From Sphingobacterium sp. SYP-B4668 (GTDB lineage: Bacteria > Bacteroidota > Bacteroidia > Sphingobacteriales > Sphingobacteriaceae), in the NCBI RefSeq assembly GCF_027627455.1, contig NZ_CP115483.1:1116001-1180000 (forward strand): a stretch of 64,000 nucleotides of DNA. Direction: 5' to 3'. Made by a program: the position numbers and the translations under genes. The notes beneath the pieces were generated by a model. It was not told the origin of the DNA and ran no database searches. It worked only from the letters and a program-made list of their open reading frames with translations. Position 1 is the first letter of the stretch, and each line of letters starts with the position of its first letter. Positions 39,275 through 50,122 of the stretch are shown here, in pieces.

Positions 39275-39310
39275 CGAACGCCGCCGTCCTATATGGATTG
39301 CGTGCGCAAA

Positions 39311-39323
39311 GAGTTCTTTGACA
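39311..39323 (+). promoter_or_regulatory. boxA-like site before 23S (operon 2)
   Basis: GAGTTCTTTGACA, as in operon 1. Confidence 0.55.
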
Positions 39324-39427
39324 TATTGAAAGAAAAAAATTACAAGAGAAGACAACAGTAGGGACGTTTTCCTTTTGGGGAACGTAACGACAAGCACTTC
39401 CATGGTAGCAAAAGGGCCATGAGGAGG

Positions 39428-42313
<2,886 letters not shown>

Positions 42314-42398
42314 CAGAGGACACTGTTGTCTTCCTCTTTGTTTTTTTCTTTCGATTGTCTATAGATACGACCATAATGTGTCGTACCAAAAAGGATTT

Positions 42399-42508
42399 CA
42401 GGTGCCTATATCGGCGGTGTCTACCTCTTCCCATTCCGAACAGAGAAGTCAAGCCCGCCAGAGCCGATGGTATTGCCGTAACAGGTGGGAGAGTAGGTCG
42501 GTGCCTTT
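42399..42508 (+). rRNA. rrf: 5S ribosomal RNA (operon 2)
   Basis: Second 5S gene, same sequence as 35536-35645; ends approximate. Confidence 0.95.
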
Positions 42509-42516
42509 TTTTATAC

Positions 42517-42547
42517 GCCCCCCCGGGAAACCGGGGGGGCTTTTTTT
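42517..42547 (+). terminator. rrn operon 2 terminator
   Basis: Same 10-bp GC stem and GAAA loop as operon 1, followed by seven T instead of eight. Confidence 0.97.
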
Positions 42548-42686
42548 GTTGTCCCCTCCCGGGGACACACAACAACCCATATTCCCAGCGTATCCCAGGG
42601 GATGGCAGATAGGACAGTAGGTCGACACCATATCGTACGCCCCTGCGTGAACCCGTGGGGATTTTTCGTTGTGGATAAATTTGTAC
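42548..42686. repeat. Shortened copy of the operon 1 downstream spacer
   Basis: Matches 35686-35846 with a gap of about 24 bases and scattered changes, then stops at TTTGTAC. Beyond this point the two downstream regions are unrelated and the sequence returns to AT-rich DNA. Confidence 0.85.
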
Positions 42687-42772
42687 TAATTCAAACCAAG
42701 ACCCATTGCAGTTTGATAGATGTAAGTGCGTGATAACTTATAGGTGAATAGTGTGTTATGAATCCTCTTTCG

Positions 42773-42780
42773 TATCTTTG
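42773..42780 (+). promoter_or_regulatory. -7 box directly before the radical SAM gene
   Basis: TATCTTTG, an exact -7 match, ends four bases before the ATG at 42785. The -33 element is weak. It argues for the 42785 start over the upstream ATG at 42758 and suggests a very short or absent leader. Confidence 0.55.
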
Positions 42781-42784
42781 CAAA

Positions 42785-43732
42785 ATGGGTACATTATTGG
42801 ATATCGGTCAAAAGCCTTATAATCACTATGGTTCTTATTTAAAAGAAAAATATGATGGTCAGCGGGTGTTTAAAGTAATCGTGGATGGAAATTTTACATG
42901 TCCGAATCGAGATGGTAGTAAGGGATATGGCGGATGCTCTTATTGTAATGTGGACTCGTTTACCCCAGACTCTGCTCGAAAACTACCAACAATAAGAGAG
43001 CAGGTAGAGGCTGGTATAGAGCGTGCCCGGAATGGTTACAATGCCGAGAAATTTATTATTTATTTCCAGCCCAATACCAATACTTATGCTCCTACACATC
43101 TTTTAAAGATGATGTACGATGAGGCTATCAGTGTCTGTCCCGAGCATACTGTAGGGCTTTCCGTGGGTACTCGTCCTGATTGTATTGATTTTGAAAAGGT
43201 CGCTCTATTGGAAAGTTATTCCGATCGTCTCGATGTGGATCTAGAGATGGGGATGGAATCTATTTATGATGAAACCTTGGCCCGAATCAATAGAGGGTGT
43301 TCTCATGATGAGTTGCAGAAAGCATTGAATTTGGTCCAGAATAGTCCTTTGGAAATTTGTGTGCATACTATATTTGGCTTTCCGTGGGAGACGAAAGAAA
43401 TGATGTTGCGTTACGCAGATGAAATCAACAAACATCCGCAGATTAAGTTTGTTAAGCTGCATCATTTACATATTGTGGAAGGTTCTATTATGGGCGTGCA
43501 GTATAAACGTGAGCCGTTTCACCTCTTTAGTATAGAGGAGTATACGGTTTTTTTGAGTGAGTTTATACCGCTTTTGAGACCAGATATTATTATTCAAAGG
43601 GTATTTGGATTGGCTGATAAAGAATTGCTTATAGCACCAAATTGGGGGCTTGGTAAATCTGCTATCCAAACGTACATTGATAAGGGATTGGAGCAGCGTA
43701 ACGCAATTCAAGGGAGTCGATATACTGGATAA
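42785..43732 (+). CDS. Radical SAM protein, YhcC/TIGR01212 family
   Basis: From the ATG at 42785 the product has 315 residues. The 4Fe-4S-binding Cys residues are in FTCPNRDGSKGYGGCSYCNVDSF, a CX9CX2C spacing typical of this family and unlike the usual CX3CX2C. Further family segments are YFQPNTNTYAP, SVGTRPDCI, GMESIYDETLARINRGCSHDE and the HTIFGFPWET region near the end of the barrel. The E. coli homologue YhcC has no firmly known reaction. The gene is monocistronic: its promoter is directly before the start and a strong bidirectional terminator follows at once. The in-frame upstream ATG at 42758 overlaps the promoter and is unlikely. Confidence 0.92.
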   Translation: MGTLLDIGQKPYNHYGSYLKEKYDGQRVFKVIVDGNFTCPNRDGSKGYGGCSYCNVDSFTPDSARKLPTIREQVEAGIERARNGYNAEKFIIYFQPNTNTYAPTHLLKMMYDEAISVCPEHTVGLSVGTRPDCIDFEKVALLESYSDRLDVDLEMGMESIYDETLARINRGCSHDELQKALNLVQNSPLEICVHTIFGFPWETKEMMLRYADEINKHPQIKFVKLHHLHIVEGSIMGVQYKREPFHLFSIEEYTVFLSEFIPLLRPDIIIQRVFGLADKELLIAPNWGLGKSAIQTYIDKGLEQRNAIQGSRYTG

Positions 43733-43759
43733 AAAAAGGGCTAAGATTAGCCCTTTTTT
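43732..43759. terminator. Bidirectional terminator
   Basis: Perfect 13-bp stem (43732-43744 with 43747-43759) with a 2-base loop and A/T-runs on both sides. It overlaps the stop codon region of the radical SAM gene and serves the convergent MazG-like gene. Confidence 0.9.
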
Positions 43760-43772
43760 AAAATGATACAGT

Positions 43773-44243
43773 CTACTGCTCGAGTATAGACTTAAGATTT
43801 GCAGGTGAATAGTAGATAGACTTGAGTGTTTTGTGATCTCCTTCTCTAAATACTAAGTATAGGCCATCTACCTCTTTATAATAGCTGTCTACACCTTTCT
43901 CTTCCTTATAATATTTTATAGTTGCTTCAGCCTCTTCAATTGATTTACATGCTTTACTCATGTTAGAGCGTTGAACCTCTTCAAAGAGCGCATTAAATTT
44001 ATTTTTCAAACCAAATTCTAAAACTGCACCAGATAATACGTATTGTATGTCGCATAATGCATCAGCAATTTCTACCAAATCTTTGTTTTGGATAGCTTCT
44101 TCCAATTCCTTTAATTCCTCAGCAATCAGTGATACGCGTAATTCGCACCTCTTTTCAGTGGGAATAGTGGGATGCTCTAATATAGGGTGTTGAAAAGTCT
44201 TGTGAAACTCTGCGACCGAGGTTAACGTCTTAGGATCTGTCAT
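43773..44243 (-). CDS. MazG-like / all-alpha NTP pyrophosphohydrolase
   Basis: Starting at the ATG at 44243 the product has 156 residues; the frame continues upstream to 44291 without a good reason for a start there. The motif RVSLIAEELKELEEAI with EExxE, followed by EIADALCDIQYVLSGAVLEFG with DxxxD, is the metal-binding pattern of all-alpha NTP pyrophosphatases (MazG, dUTPase and PRA-PH clan). Such enzymes cut nucleoside triphosphates to monophosphate and PPi, usually to clean the pool of damaged nucleotides. The C-terminal VDGLYLVFREGDHKTLKSIYYSPANL is a small extension. The preferred nucleotide is unknown. Confidence 0.8.
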   Translation of the reverse strand: MTDPKTLTSVAEFHKTFQHPILEHPTIPTEKRCELRVSLIAEELKELEEAIQNKDLVEIADALCDIQYVLSGAVLEFGLKNKFNALFEEVQRSNMSKACKSIEEAEATIKYYKEEKGVDSYYKEVDGLYLVFREGDHKTLKSIYYSPANLKSILEQ

Positions 44244-44294
44244 GTTACTTGTTTTTTTCGTAAAAATAATAAAATTGATAGATATGTTCAACCT

Positions 44295-44340
44295 CCTAAA
44301 ACTACAAAAGCAGCTTTAAAGCTGCTTTTGTAGTTTTAGG
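44295..44340 (-). terminator. 46-bp perfect palindrome, terminator of the pseudouridine synthase gene
   Basis: Bases 44295-44340 equal their own reverse complement throughout (23-bp arms). The palindrome begins two bases after the stop codon of the gene at 44343-45578. The RNA would be a very long stem with T-rich ends, so it may work in both directions. Confidence 0.85.
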
Positions 44341-44342
44341 AT

Positions 44343-45578
44343 TTATATCAAATGCTTTAGTTGGATCAATTCTTTTTCTTCGAGATATCTCCAACGACCT
44401 CTAGGTAAATCCTTCTTGGTCAGGTTTGCATATACTACACGATCAAGTTTAACCACATCGTATCCTAACGATTCAAAAATTCTTCTTACGATACGGTTCT
44501 TGCCGCTGTGAATTTGGATGCCAATTTCACGTTTGCTAGCTCCTTGAACATAGCTCAAATCGTCCGGTTTGATGAATCCATCTTCTAATTCAATACCAAA
44601 TTCTATTTTATTGAAATCCCCTTGTGTAAGGCTTTTATCTAGCTCGACATTGTATATCTTGCTAATGCTGTTACGAGGATGAGAAAGTTTTTCCGCTAAA
44701 TTTCCATCGTTGGTGAGTAATAATAAGCCTGTAGTATTTCTATCCAGACGACCAATCGGATAGATACGCTCTTTAGTAGCGCTGGCTACCAAATGCATTA
44801 CTGTACGCCTTTCTTGAGGGTCATCTGTAGTGGTGATGTAATCTTTTGGTTTATTGAGGAGAACATAAACCATTTTTTCCCTTTTTAAGCGTTCTCCATT
44901 GTATTTAATCTCGTCGGTTGCAGGATTGACTTTCGTACCTAATTCGGTAACAGGTTCTCCATTAACGCTAACAACACCTGCGATAATTAATTCATCTGCT
45001 TTTCGACGTGAACATATCCCTGAATTGGAAATATAGCGATTCAAACGAATCATTCCATTATCGTCATATTCGGAAGTGGCTTGTCTACCTATGCTACTAG
45101 AGGGTCTACGTTTCGCAAATTTGGAATCAGTACTCTCTTCATATTTGTTGAACGGTTTTTTTTCTGCAAAGGGCCTTTTCTCTCCGAAAGATTTCTTTCC
45201 GTCGAAGCTTCTTCCTTCACCGAAGGACTTTTTCTCTCCGAAAGATTTCTTTCCGTCGAAGCTTCTTCCTTCACCGAAGGACTTTTTCTCTCCGAAAGAT
45301 TTCTTTCCGTCGAAGCTTCTTCCCTCACCGAAGGACTTCTTCTCTCCAAAACTCTTTTTAAAGCCACTTGATTTGTTGCCCTCAGTTCTTTCGAACTTAC
45401 CTGGACTATCATTAAAATTTGAAGATTTTGAATAAGATTTCCGTGGTGATTTGTCGTCATTATAGCCGGTTGACTTTTCTGACCTGCTGCTGGAGCTTTT
45501 TGACTTGAAGTTTTCTGAGTTACTTCTCGGTCTTTTGGAGTTGTCATCACGACTGTTCCGATTTCTGCTGAATGGCAT
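44343..45578 (-). CDS. S4-domain pseudouridine synthase (RluB/RsuA type) with repetitive basic N-terminus
   Basis: Starting at the ATG at 45578 the product has 411 residues; a promoter covers the upstream in-frame region. Residues 1 to about 175 are low-complexity, rich in Ser, Lys, Arg and Gly, with three near-identical 18-residue units (KKSFGEKKSFGEGRSFDG, 54 bp each in DNA). An S4 RNA-binding domain follows: IRLNRYISNSGICSRRKADELI. The catalytic domain then has IGRLDRNTTGLLLLTNDG with catalytic Asp279 and ends near GRWRYLEEKELIQL. RluB-type enzymes modify a helix 80 or 90 uridine of 23S rRNA; RsuA modifies 16S. The exact target is not certain. The basic N-terminus likely binds RNA. Confidence 0.9.
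   Translation of the reverse strand: MPFSRNRNSRDDNSKRPRSNSENFKSKSSSSRSEKSTGYNDDKSPRKSYSKSSNFNDSPGKFERTEGNKSSGFKKSFGEKKSFGEGRSFDGKKSFGEKKSFGEGRSFDGKKSFGEKKSFGEGRSFDGKKSFGEKRPFAEKKPFNKYEESTDSKFAKRRPSSSIGRQATSEYDDNGMIRLNRYISNSGICSRRKADELIIAGVVSVNGEPVTELGTKVNPATDEIKYNGERLKREKMVYVLLNKPKDYITTTDDPQERRTVMHLVASATKERIYPIGRLDRNTTGLLLLTNDGNLAEKLSHPRNSISKIYNVELDKSLTQGDFNKIEFGIELEDGFIKPDDLSYVQGASKREIGIQIHSGKNRIVRRIFESLGYDVVKLDRVVYANLTKKDLPRGRWRYLEEKELIQLKHLI
45181..45342. repeat. Three 54-bp tandem repeats inside the pseudouridine synthase gene
   Basis: Units start at 45181, 45235 and 45289 and differ by very few bases; a partial diverged unit follows. They encode the KKSFGE...RSFDG repeats. Confidence 0.92.
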
Positions 45579-45604
45579 ATTTGCTTTAAAAAAAATGTGA
45601 ACCA

Positions 45605-45636
45605 CAAAGGTAGCTATTTAATTTAGTTCCTTGAAA
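45605..45636 (-). promoter_or_regulatory. Promoter of the pseudouridine synthase gene
   Basis: On the minus strand TTTC (45633-45636), 20-bp spacer, then TACCTTTG (45605-45612). Leader of about 20-25 bases. Confidence 0.65.
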
Positions 45637-45716
45637 TTTAAGTGTAAATATTTTTTAGAAACTGTGTACAATAAAACTGGTTTTCAACGTTATAGCATAG
45701 GTTGGTTTTGTAACTA

Positions 45717-45748
45717 TTTGTTTTTTAGGATAATAGTGCGTATCTTTG
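45717..45748 (+). promoter_or_regulatory. Promoter of the lytic transglycosylase gene
   Basis: TTTG (45717-45720), 20-bp spacer, TATCTTTG (45741-45748): exact matches to both elements, leader about 65 bases. Confidence 0.85.
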
Positions 45749-45818
45749 CCACCTTGAATTTAACCAAGCTATTTTTTGATCGATATTTATCGTGGATAGG
45801 ATAGCAGTAAGGGAATGA

Positions 45819-46649
45819 ATGATTAAAAAGAAAGTATTATGTTGTGGCTTGATTTTGTCAGGGATGTTACTGTCGAAATTGTACTCAAGCACGAATCAAA
45901 ATGTGGTCGCAGGTGGTGTTAAGATTAACAGCACAAAGATCCTTAACATCAAAAAAGAAATAGAAGGAGAGGGTGCTAAAGCCCGCTCGGAGAAGGATAA
46001 AAAGGAAGGAGATAAGGAAGGCTATTTAACTTCTATCACCTTTGCTAATGAAGGCCTTCCGTTAGATCTACCTCAGGTCGAACGTAAATTGACGCAGTAC
46101 TTAAGTCGCTTTTCATTTAGAAAGCAACAGTCTTATGGTCTGCATAAGAAAGCAGAAAAACATTTACCTCAAATTGCTCGTATCTTGGAGTCTTATGGAA
46201 TTCCAGAGGATTTTAAGTACATCCCTTTGGTAGAAAGTGGAATGGATAGTCGAGTAGTTTCCCATAAAGGGGCTGGAGGTTATTGGCAATTTATGCCTAC
46301 CACAGCCCGTTTGTACGGACTTCGAGTAAATGGAAAGGTAGATGAGAGGTTAAATTTGACAAAGTCTACACATGCAGCAGCACGCTACTTAAAAAGCCTG
46401 TACAAAGAATTTGGAGACTGGACTTTGGTTGCGGCGGCCTATAACGTCGGAGGAGGTAGTCTTAGGGGCGCCATTCGTCGTCAGAAACAAGATGATTATT
46501 ATCAATTGAAACTAAATAATGAAACAGCTTCTTATGTTTACAAATTAATTTCTGTAAAAGAGATTATTGAAAACCCTTCTAAGCATGGTTACACTCGATA
46601 TGCTAAGGCAGACTTGGGCGACGATGATGGCGAGAAGAATATGCTGTAA
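45819..46649 (+). CDS. Lytic murein transglycosylase, MltD/Slt-like
   Basis: A 276-residue exported enzyme that cleaves the MurNAc-GlcNAc bond of peptidoglycan to 1,6-anhydro products. A hydrophobic N-terminal segment (VLCCGLILSGMLLSKLY) is a signal or anchor. The Lys/Glu-rich stretch at about 45-70 is a linker. The SLT domain shows GIPEDFKYIPLVESGMDS with catalytic Glu139, GAGGYWQFMPTTARLYGL and LVAAAYNVGGGSLRGAI, the three family motifs. LysM repeats as in E. coli MltD are absent. The gene has its own promoter and terminator and is separate from the oxidase operon that follows. Confidence 0.92.
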   Translation: MIKKKVLCCGLILSGMLLSKLYSSTNQNVVAGGVKINSTKILNIKKEIEGEGAKARSEKDKKEGDKEGYLTSITFANEGLPLDLPQVERKLTQYLSRFSFRKQQSYGLHKKAEKHLPQIARILESYGIPEDFKYIPLVESGMDSRVVSHKGAGGYWQFMPTTARLYGLRVNGKVDERLNLTKSTHAAARYLKSLYKEFGDWTLVAAAYNVGGGSLRGAIRRQKQDDYYQLKLNNETASYVYKLISVKEIIENPSKHGYTRYAKADLGDDDGEKNML

Positions 46650-46672
46650 CAGGCTTAATATAAATATTTGAT

Positions 46673-46706
46673 AGCGAATCTGATACACAGATTCGCTTTT
46701 TTTTTT
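46673..46706 (+). terminator. Terminator of the lytic transglycosylase gene
   Basis: Perfect 10-bp stem AGCGAATCTG with its complement, 5-base loop, T-run of ten. Confidence 0.93.
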
Positions 46707-46733
46707 GCCTGCCTCCAAAGTTTTTTTTAAAAA

Positions 46734-46747
46734 GTGACAACAATCAC
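46734..46747 (+). promoter_or_regulatory. CRP/FNR-type palindrome upstream of ccoNO
   Basis: GTGA-N6-TCAC, the core of CRP/FNR-family operators, centred about 85 bases before the ccoNO ATG. A weak -7 match (TATATTTT at 46790-46797) without a good -33 box lies about 43 bases after it, as fits an activator-dependent promoter. Confidence 0.5.
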
Positions 46748-46824
46748 ATTAAAACAAATGTTATATCATTTTAATGTCATGATTTATTCTATATTTTTAC
46801 ACTAGAAACCAACATTATTAAGTG

Positions 46825-48969
46825 ATGCAGTTAGAGCAGTTTAATTACGACAACAAGATTGTCAGGAACTTTGGATTAGCCACTATCATATGGGGCATCG
46901 TCGGGATGTCAGTAGGATTGCTTGTGGCTTTACAATTGGTATGGCCCGAAATGAACTTTGGTGTTCAATATACTACGTTTGGACGTGTTAGACCTGTACA
47001 TACGAATGCAGTGATTTTCGCATTCGTCGGTAATGCTATTTTTATGGGAGTATATTACTCTTTGCAACGCGTACTAAAAGCTAGGATGTTCAGCGATATG
47101 TTGAGTAAGATCCATTTTTGGGGCTGGCAGTTGGTTATTATAGCGTCTGCTATCACACTGCCGCTGGGATTGACAACTAGTCACGAATATGCAGAAATGG
47201 AATGGCCTATTGACTTGGCAATCACTGTTATTTGGGTTGTGTTCGGGGTCAATATGTTCGGTACTATTGTTAAAAGAAGGGAACGCCATATGTATGTGGC
47301 TGTCTGGTTTTACATTGCTACTTTTGTAACGGTCGCGGTGCTACATATCGTTAACTCCATCCAATTACCGGTCACTGCATGGAAAAGCTATTATGTATAT
47401 GCTGGGGTACAGGATGCCTTAGTGCAATGGTGGTATGGACATAATGCTGTTGCTTTCTTTCTAACAACCCCATTTTTAGGAATGATGTATTATTTTCTCC
47501 CTAAAATGGCAAATCGTCCAGTGTATTCTTATAAGTTGAGTATTCTACATTTCTGGTCATTGATTTTTATCTATATATGGGCGGGACCTCACCACCTTCT
47601 ATATACATCTTTACCTTCATGGGTACAGTCATTAGGAGTAGTTTTCTCTATTATGCTAATTGCACCAAGCTGGGGGGGTATGATTAACGGATTGTTGACC
47701 TTGCGAGGCGCTTGGGACAAGGTACGTACCGAACCTACACTTAAATTCATGGTAGTAGCATTGACGGCTTACGGTATGGCTACTTTTGAAGGTCCAATGT
47801 TATCTTTGAAACAAGTCAATGCAATTGCACATTTTACTGACTGGATAGTTGCCCACGTACATGTGGGTGCTTTAGGTTGGAATGGATTTATGACGTTCGC
47901 TATTCTTTATTGGTTGGTACCTAGAATATACAAAACAGAGCTTTACTCTAAAAAATTAGCAAATGTCCATTTTTGGATAGGTACCTTAGGTATCCTCTTC
48001 TATGCCATTCCTATGTATTGGGCGGCAGTAGTCCAAGGATTGATGTGGAAAGAGTTTACGCCAGAGGGGGTTTTGAAATACCCCAATTTTCTTGCCACGA
48101 CTTTGGAGATTTTGCCTATGCATATGATGCGAGCAGTGGGGGGAGCATTGTATCTATCAGGTGCGTTGCTCATGACATACAACTTGGTGAAAACGATGAC
48201 CAAGGGCAAATTGATAGCCAATGAACCTGCAGAGGCTCCAGCGCTTGAGCCAATTGTGAAGAATGAGCGGGAAACACACCGTAGACTTGAGCGTAAGCCA
48301 GCATTGTTTATGGTATTGGCATTAATTGCAATTCTTATTGGCGGTATTGTGGAGATGATTCCTACGTTTACAATTCAATCTAATATTCCTACAATAAGCA
48401 GTGTGAAACCATATACGGCACTGGAAATACAAGGTCGAGATTTGTACATCCGTGAAGGTTGTGTCAATTGTCATACGCAGACCGTACGGCCGTTCCGTTC
48501 GGAGACTGCCCGTTATGGAGAGTACAGTAAGGCGGGTGAATATGTATATGATCATCCATTTCTATGGGGGTCTAAACGTACTGGCCCGGATTTACATAGA
48601 CTAGGAGGTAAATATCCAAATAAATGGCATTTTGACCATTTGTTAGACCCTACAATCACTTCTCCAGGAAGTATTATGCCGAGCTACCCTTGGTTGATTG
48701 AACAGAAATTGGACAATTCTACTATTAAAGAGAAATTGAATGCGATGCGTATGCTGGGAGTTCCTTACAGTAATGAACAAGTTGAAAATGTAGAACAAGA
48801 TATGCAAAAGCAAGCAGAGACTATAACGAATGATTTGGCGGCGAATCAAGTAAAGATCGCAAGCGATAGAGAAATTGTTGCCATGATTGCTTATTTACAG
48901 CGTCTTGGGGTGGATATTAAGGCTGAATCTGTCACGAAAGTGACGGATGGTCAAACTGTTGATAATTAA
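46825..48969 (+). CDS. ccoN: cbb3-type cytochrome c oxidase, fused subunits I and II (CcoNO)
   Basis: The catalytic subunit of the high-affinity terminal oxidase, which reduces oxygen to water at the inner membrane. The 714-residue product (ATG at 46825; a GTG lies directly before) joins two subunits. Residues 1 to about 460 are CcoN with 12 membrane spans and the His ligands in RPVHTNAV, WYGHNAV, AGPHHLLYTS and IVAHVHVGALGWNG. Residues about 495-714 are CcoO with one membrane helix and a single haem c site CVNCH, plus axial Met candidates (GSIMPSYPWL). Fusion of CcoN and CcoO is usual in Bacteroidota. It heads an operon with ccoQ, ccoP, ccoG and ccoH. Confidence 0.96.
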   Translation: MQLEQFNYDNKIVRNFGLATIIWGIVGMSVGLLVALQLVWPEMNFGVQYTTFGRVRPVHTNAVIFAFVGNAIFMGVYYSLQRVLKARMFSDMLSKIHFWGWQLVIIASAITLPLGLTTSHEYAEMEWPIDLAITVIWVVFGVNMFGTIVKRRERHMYVAVWFYIATFVTVAVLHIVNSIQLPVTAWKSYYVYAGVQDALVQWWYGHNAVAFFLTTPFLGMMYYFLPKMANRPVYSYKLSILHFWSLIFIYIWAGPHHLLYTSLPSWVQSLGVVFSIMLIAPSWGGMINGLLTLRGAWDKVRTEPTLKFMVVALTAYGMATFEGPMLSLKQVNAIAHFTDWIVAHVHVGALGWNGFMTFAILYWLVPRIYKTELYSKKLANVHFWIGTLGILFYAIPMYWAAVVQGLMWKEFTPEGVLKYPNFLATTLEILPMHMMRAVGGALYLSGALLMTYNLVKTMTKGKLIANEPAEAPALEPIVKNERETHRRLERKPALFMVLALIAILIGGIVEMIPTFTIQSNIPTISSVKPYTALEIQGRDLYIREGCVNCHTQTVRPFRSETARYGEYSKAGEYVYDHPFLWGSKRTGPDLHRLGGKYPNKWHFDHLLDPTITSPGSIMPSYPWLIEQKLDNSTIKEKLNAMRMLGVPYSNEQVENVEQDMQKQAETITNDLAANQVKIASDREIVAMIAYLQRLGVDIKAESVTKVTDGQTVDN

Positions 48970-48980
48970 TTGTAATTAAT

Positions 48981-49166
48981 ATGTTCAAGCAAATCACAAA
49001 TCTAAATGGTGACGAAATCTATTTGATAGCCTCACTATGGTTGTTTCTTGTCTTTTTTGTAGCTGTTGGTTTAATGCTATTTTGGATGAACAAAGATCAT
49101 ATACAGTATATGAAAGAGCTACCTCTAGAGAAACATGACGAACAAGAGGGGCAAAAAACGGAATAG
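48981..49166 (+). CDS. ccoQ: cbb3 oxidase small subunit CcoQ/FixQ-like
   Basis: A 61-residue protein with one membrane helix (IYLIASLWLFLVFFVAVGLMLFW) and a short charged C-terminal tail. Position between ccoNO (11 bp upstream) and ccoP (69 bp downstream) and its size identify it as the small oxidase subunit that stabilises the complex. Sequence alone would not prove this. Confidence 0.8.
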   Translation: MFKQITNLNGDEIYLIASLWLFLVFFVAVGLMLFWMNKDHIQYMKELPLEKHDEQEGQKTE

Positions 49167-49235
49167 TAGAATAGAGTCAGGAAATCGATCCCAAATATTG
49201 GGAAAACTCTCATCAACCATTAAAAAAATAAATAG

Positions 49236-50111
49236 ATGAAAATATTTTTAATTGCGGATTCGACAGCGATAGGCTCAGCTTGGAGCGTCAGCACGGGTAA
49301 TATCTATAATGATATTCTAATCCTTTTGTTGATTATCGTATTGATTGTGCTTTTATTTACAGCACTTTCGGTTAGTAAGGCTGTCAAATCGATTTTGAAA
49401 ATTACGATGCCAGAAGTCGTTGAACAAGAGCGTATAGAAAGAATACAGGCTAAAAATAATCGTAAAATTGAATGGAAAAAAACATGGAATAAGCTGCTGG
49501 GACTGAGACCTATAGAGGAGGAGAAAGACATTGTTATCGATCATGATTATGACGGAATATCCGAATTGGATAATCCAATACCGATTTGGTTCAATGCATT
49601 GTTTTATTCAACCATAACCTTTGGTGTTATTTACCTTCTTGTGTACCATGTATTTGGCTGGGGGCTGAACCAAGATCAGGAATATGTTCGTGAAGTAGCC
49701 CTAGCAGAGAAAGCTAAACAGGAATATCTAGCCAAGGCGGCCAATCTTATTGATGAAACTTCGATAACGGTTGACGAGACTGGCACAATGGCGGCTGCCG
49801 GTAAGGCAATTTATGTGGCTAACTGTGTGGCGTGCCATGGAGGTGCGGGGGAAGGTGGGATTGGTCCTAATTTGGCCGACAGGTTCTGGCTGCACGGTGG
49901 CGAAATCAAAGATATCTTCAAAACGGTAAAATATGGTGTTCCCGATAAAGGAATGGTGCCTTGGGAGCAAACTTTAACACCGGCACAAATAGCAGAGGTA
50001 AGTAATTATATCATCACGATGAGGGATACAAAACCTGCGAATGCCAAGGAGCCGCAAGGGGTAGAGGTCGAATATGAATCTGCAGTGACAGACTCTACTG
50101 CAGTAAAATAA
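49236..50111 (+). CDS. ccoP: cbb3 oxidase subunit III, CcoP (single haem c)
   Basis: A 291-residue membrane-bound cytochrome c that feeds electrons to CcoNO. It has an N-terminal membrane helix near residues 25-47 and a charged loop. The FixP_N segment YDGISELDNPIPIWFNALFYSTITFGVIYLLVYHVFGW holds the second helix. The periplasmic cytochrome domain has one site CVACH (about residue 198) and a late Met in DKGMVPWEQTLTP as likely sixth ligand. Proteobacterial CcoP carries two haem sites; only one is seen here, as common in Bacteroidota. It lies in the ccoNO-Q-P-G-H operon. Confidence 0.95.
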   Translation: MKIFLIADSTAIGSAWSVSTGNIYNDILILLLIIVLIVLLFTALSVSKAVKSILKITMPEVVEQERIERIQAKNNRKIEWKKTWNKLLGLRPIEEEKDIVIDHDYDGISELDNPIPIWFNALFYSTITFGVIYLLVYHVFGWGLNQDQEYVREVALAEKAKQEYLAKAANLIDETSITVDETGTMAAAGKAIYVANCVACHGGAGEGGIGPNLADRFWLHGGEIKDIFKTVKYGVPDKGMVPWEQTLTPAQIAEVSNYIITMRDTKPANAKEPQGVEVEYESAVTDSTAVK

Positions 50112-50122
50112 AGAGGAAGGAA

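Noticed and set aside
45181..45342. 54-bp repeats as a CRISPR array
   Set aside because: Units abut without unique spacers and are in frame with the gene, so they are a coding tandem repeat.
45076..45435. 119-residue plus-strand frame with a repeated KDFF pattern
   Set aside because: Antisense reading of the 54-bp repeats in the pseudouridine synthase gene.
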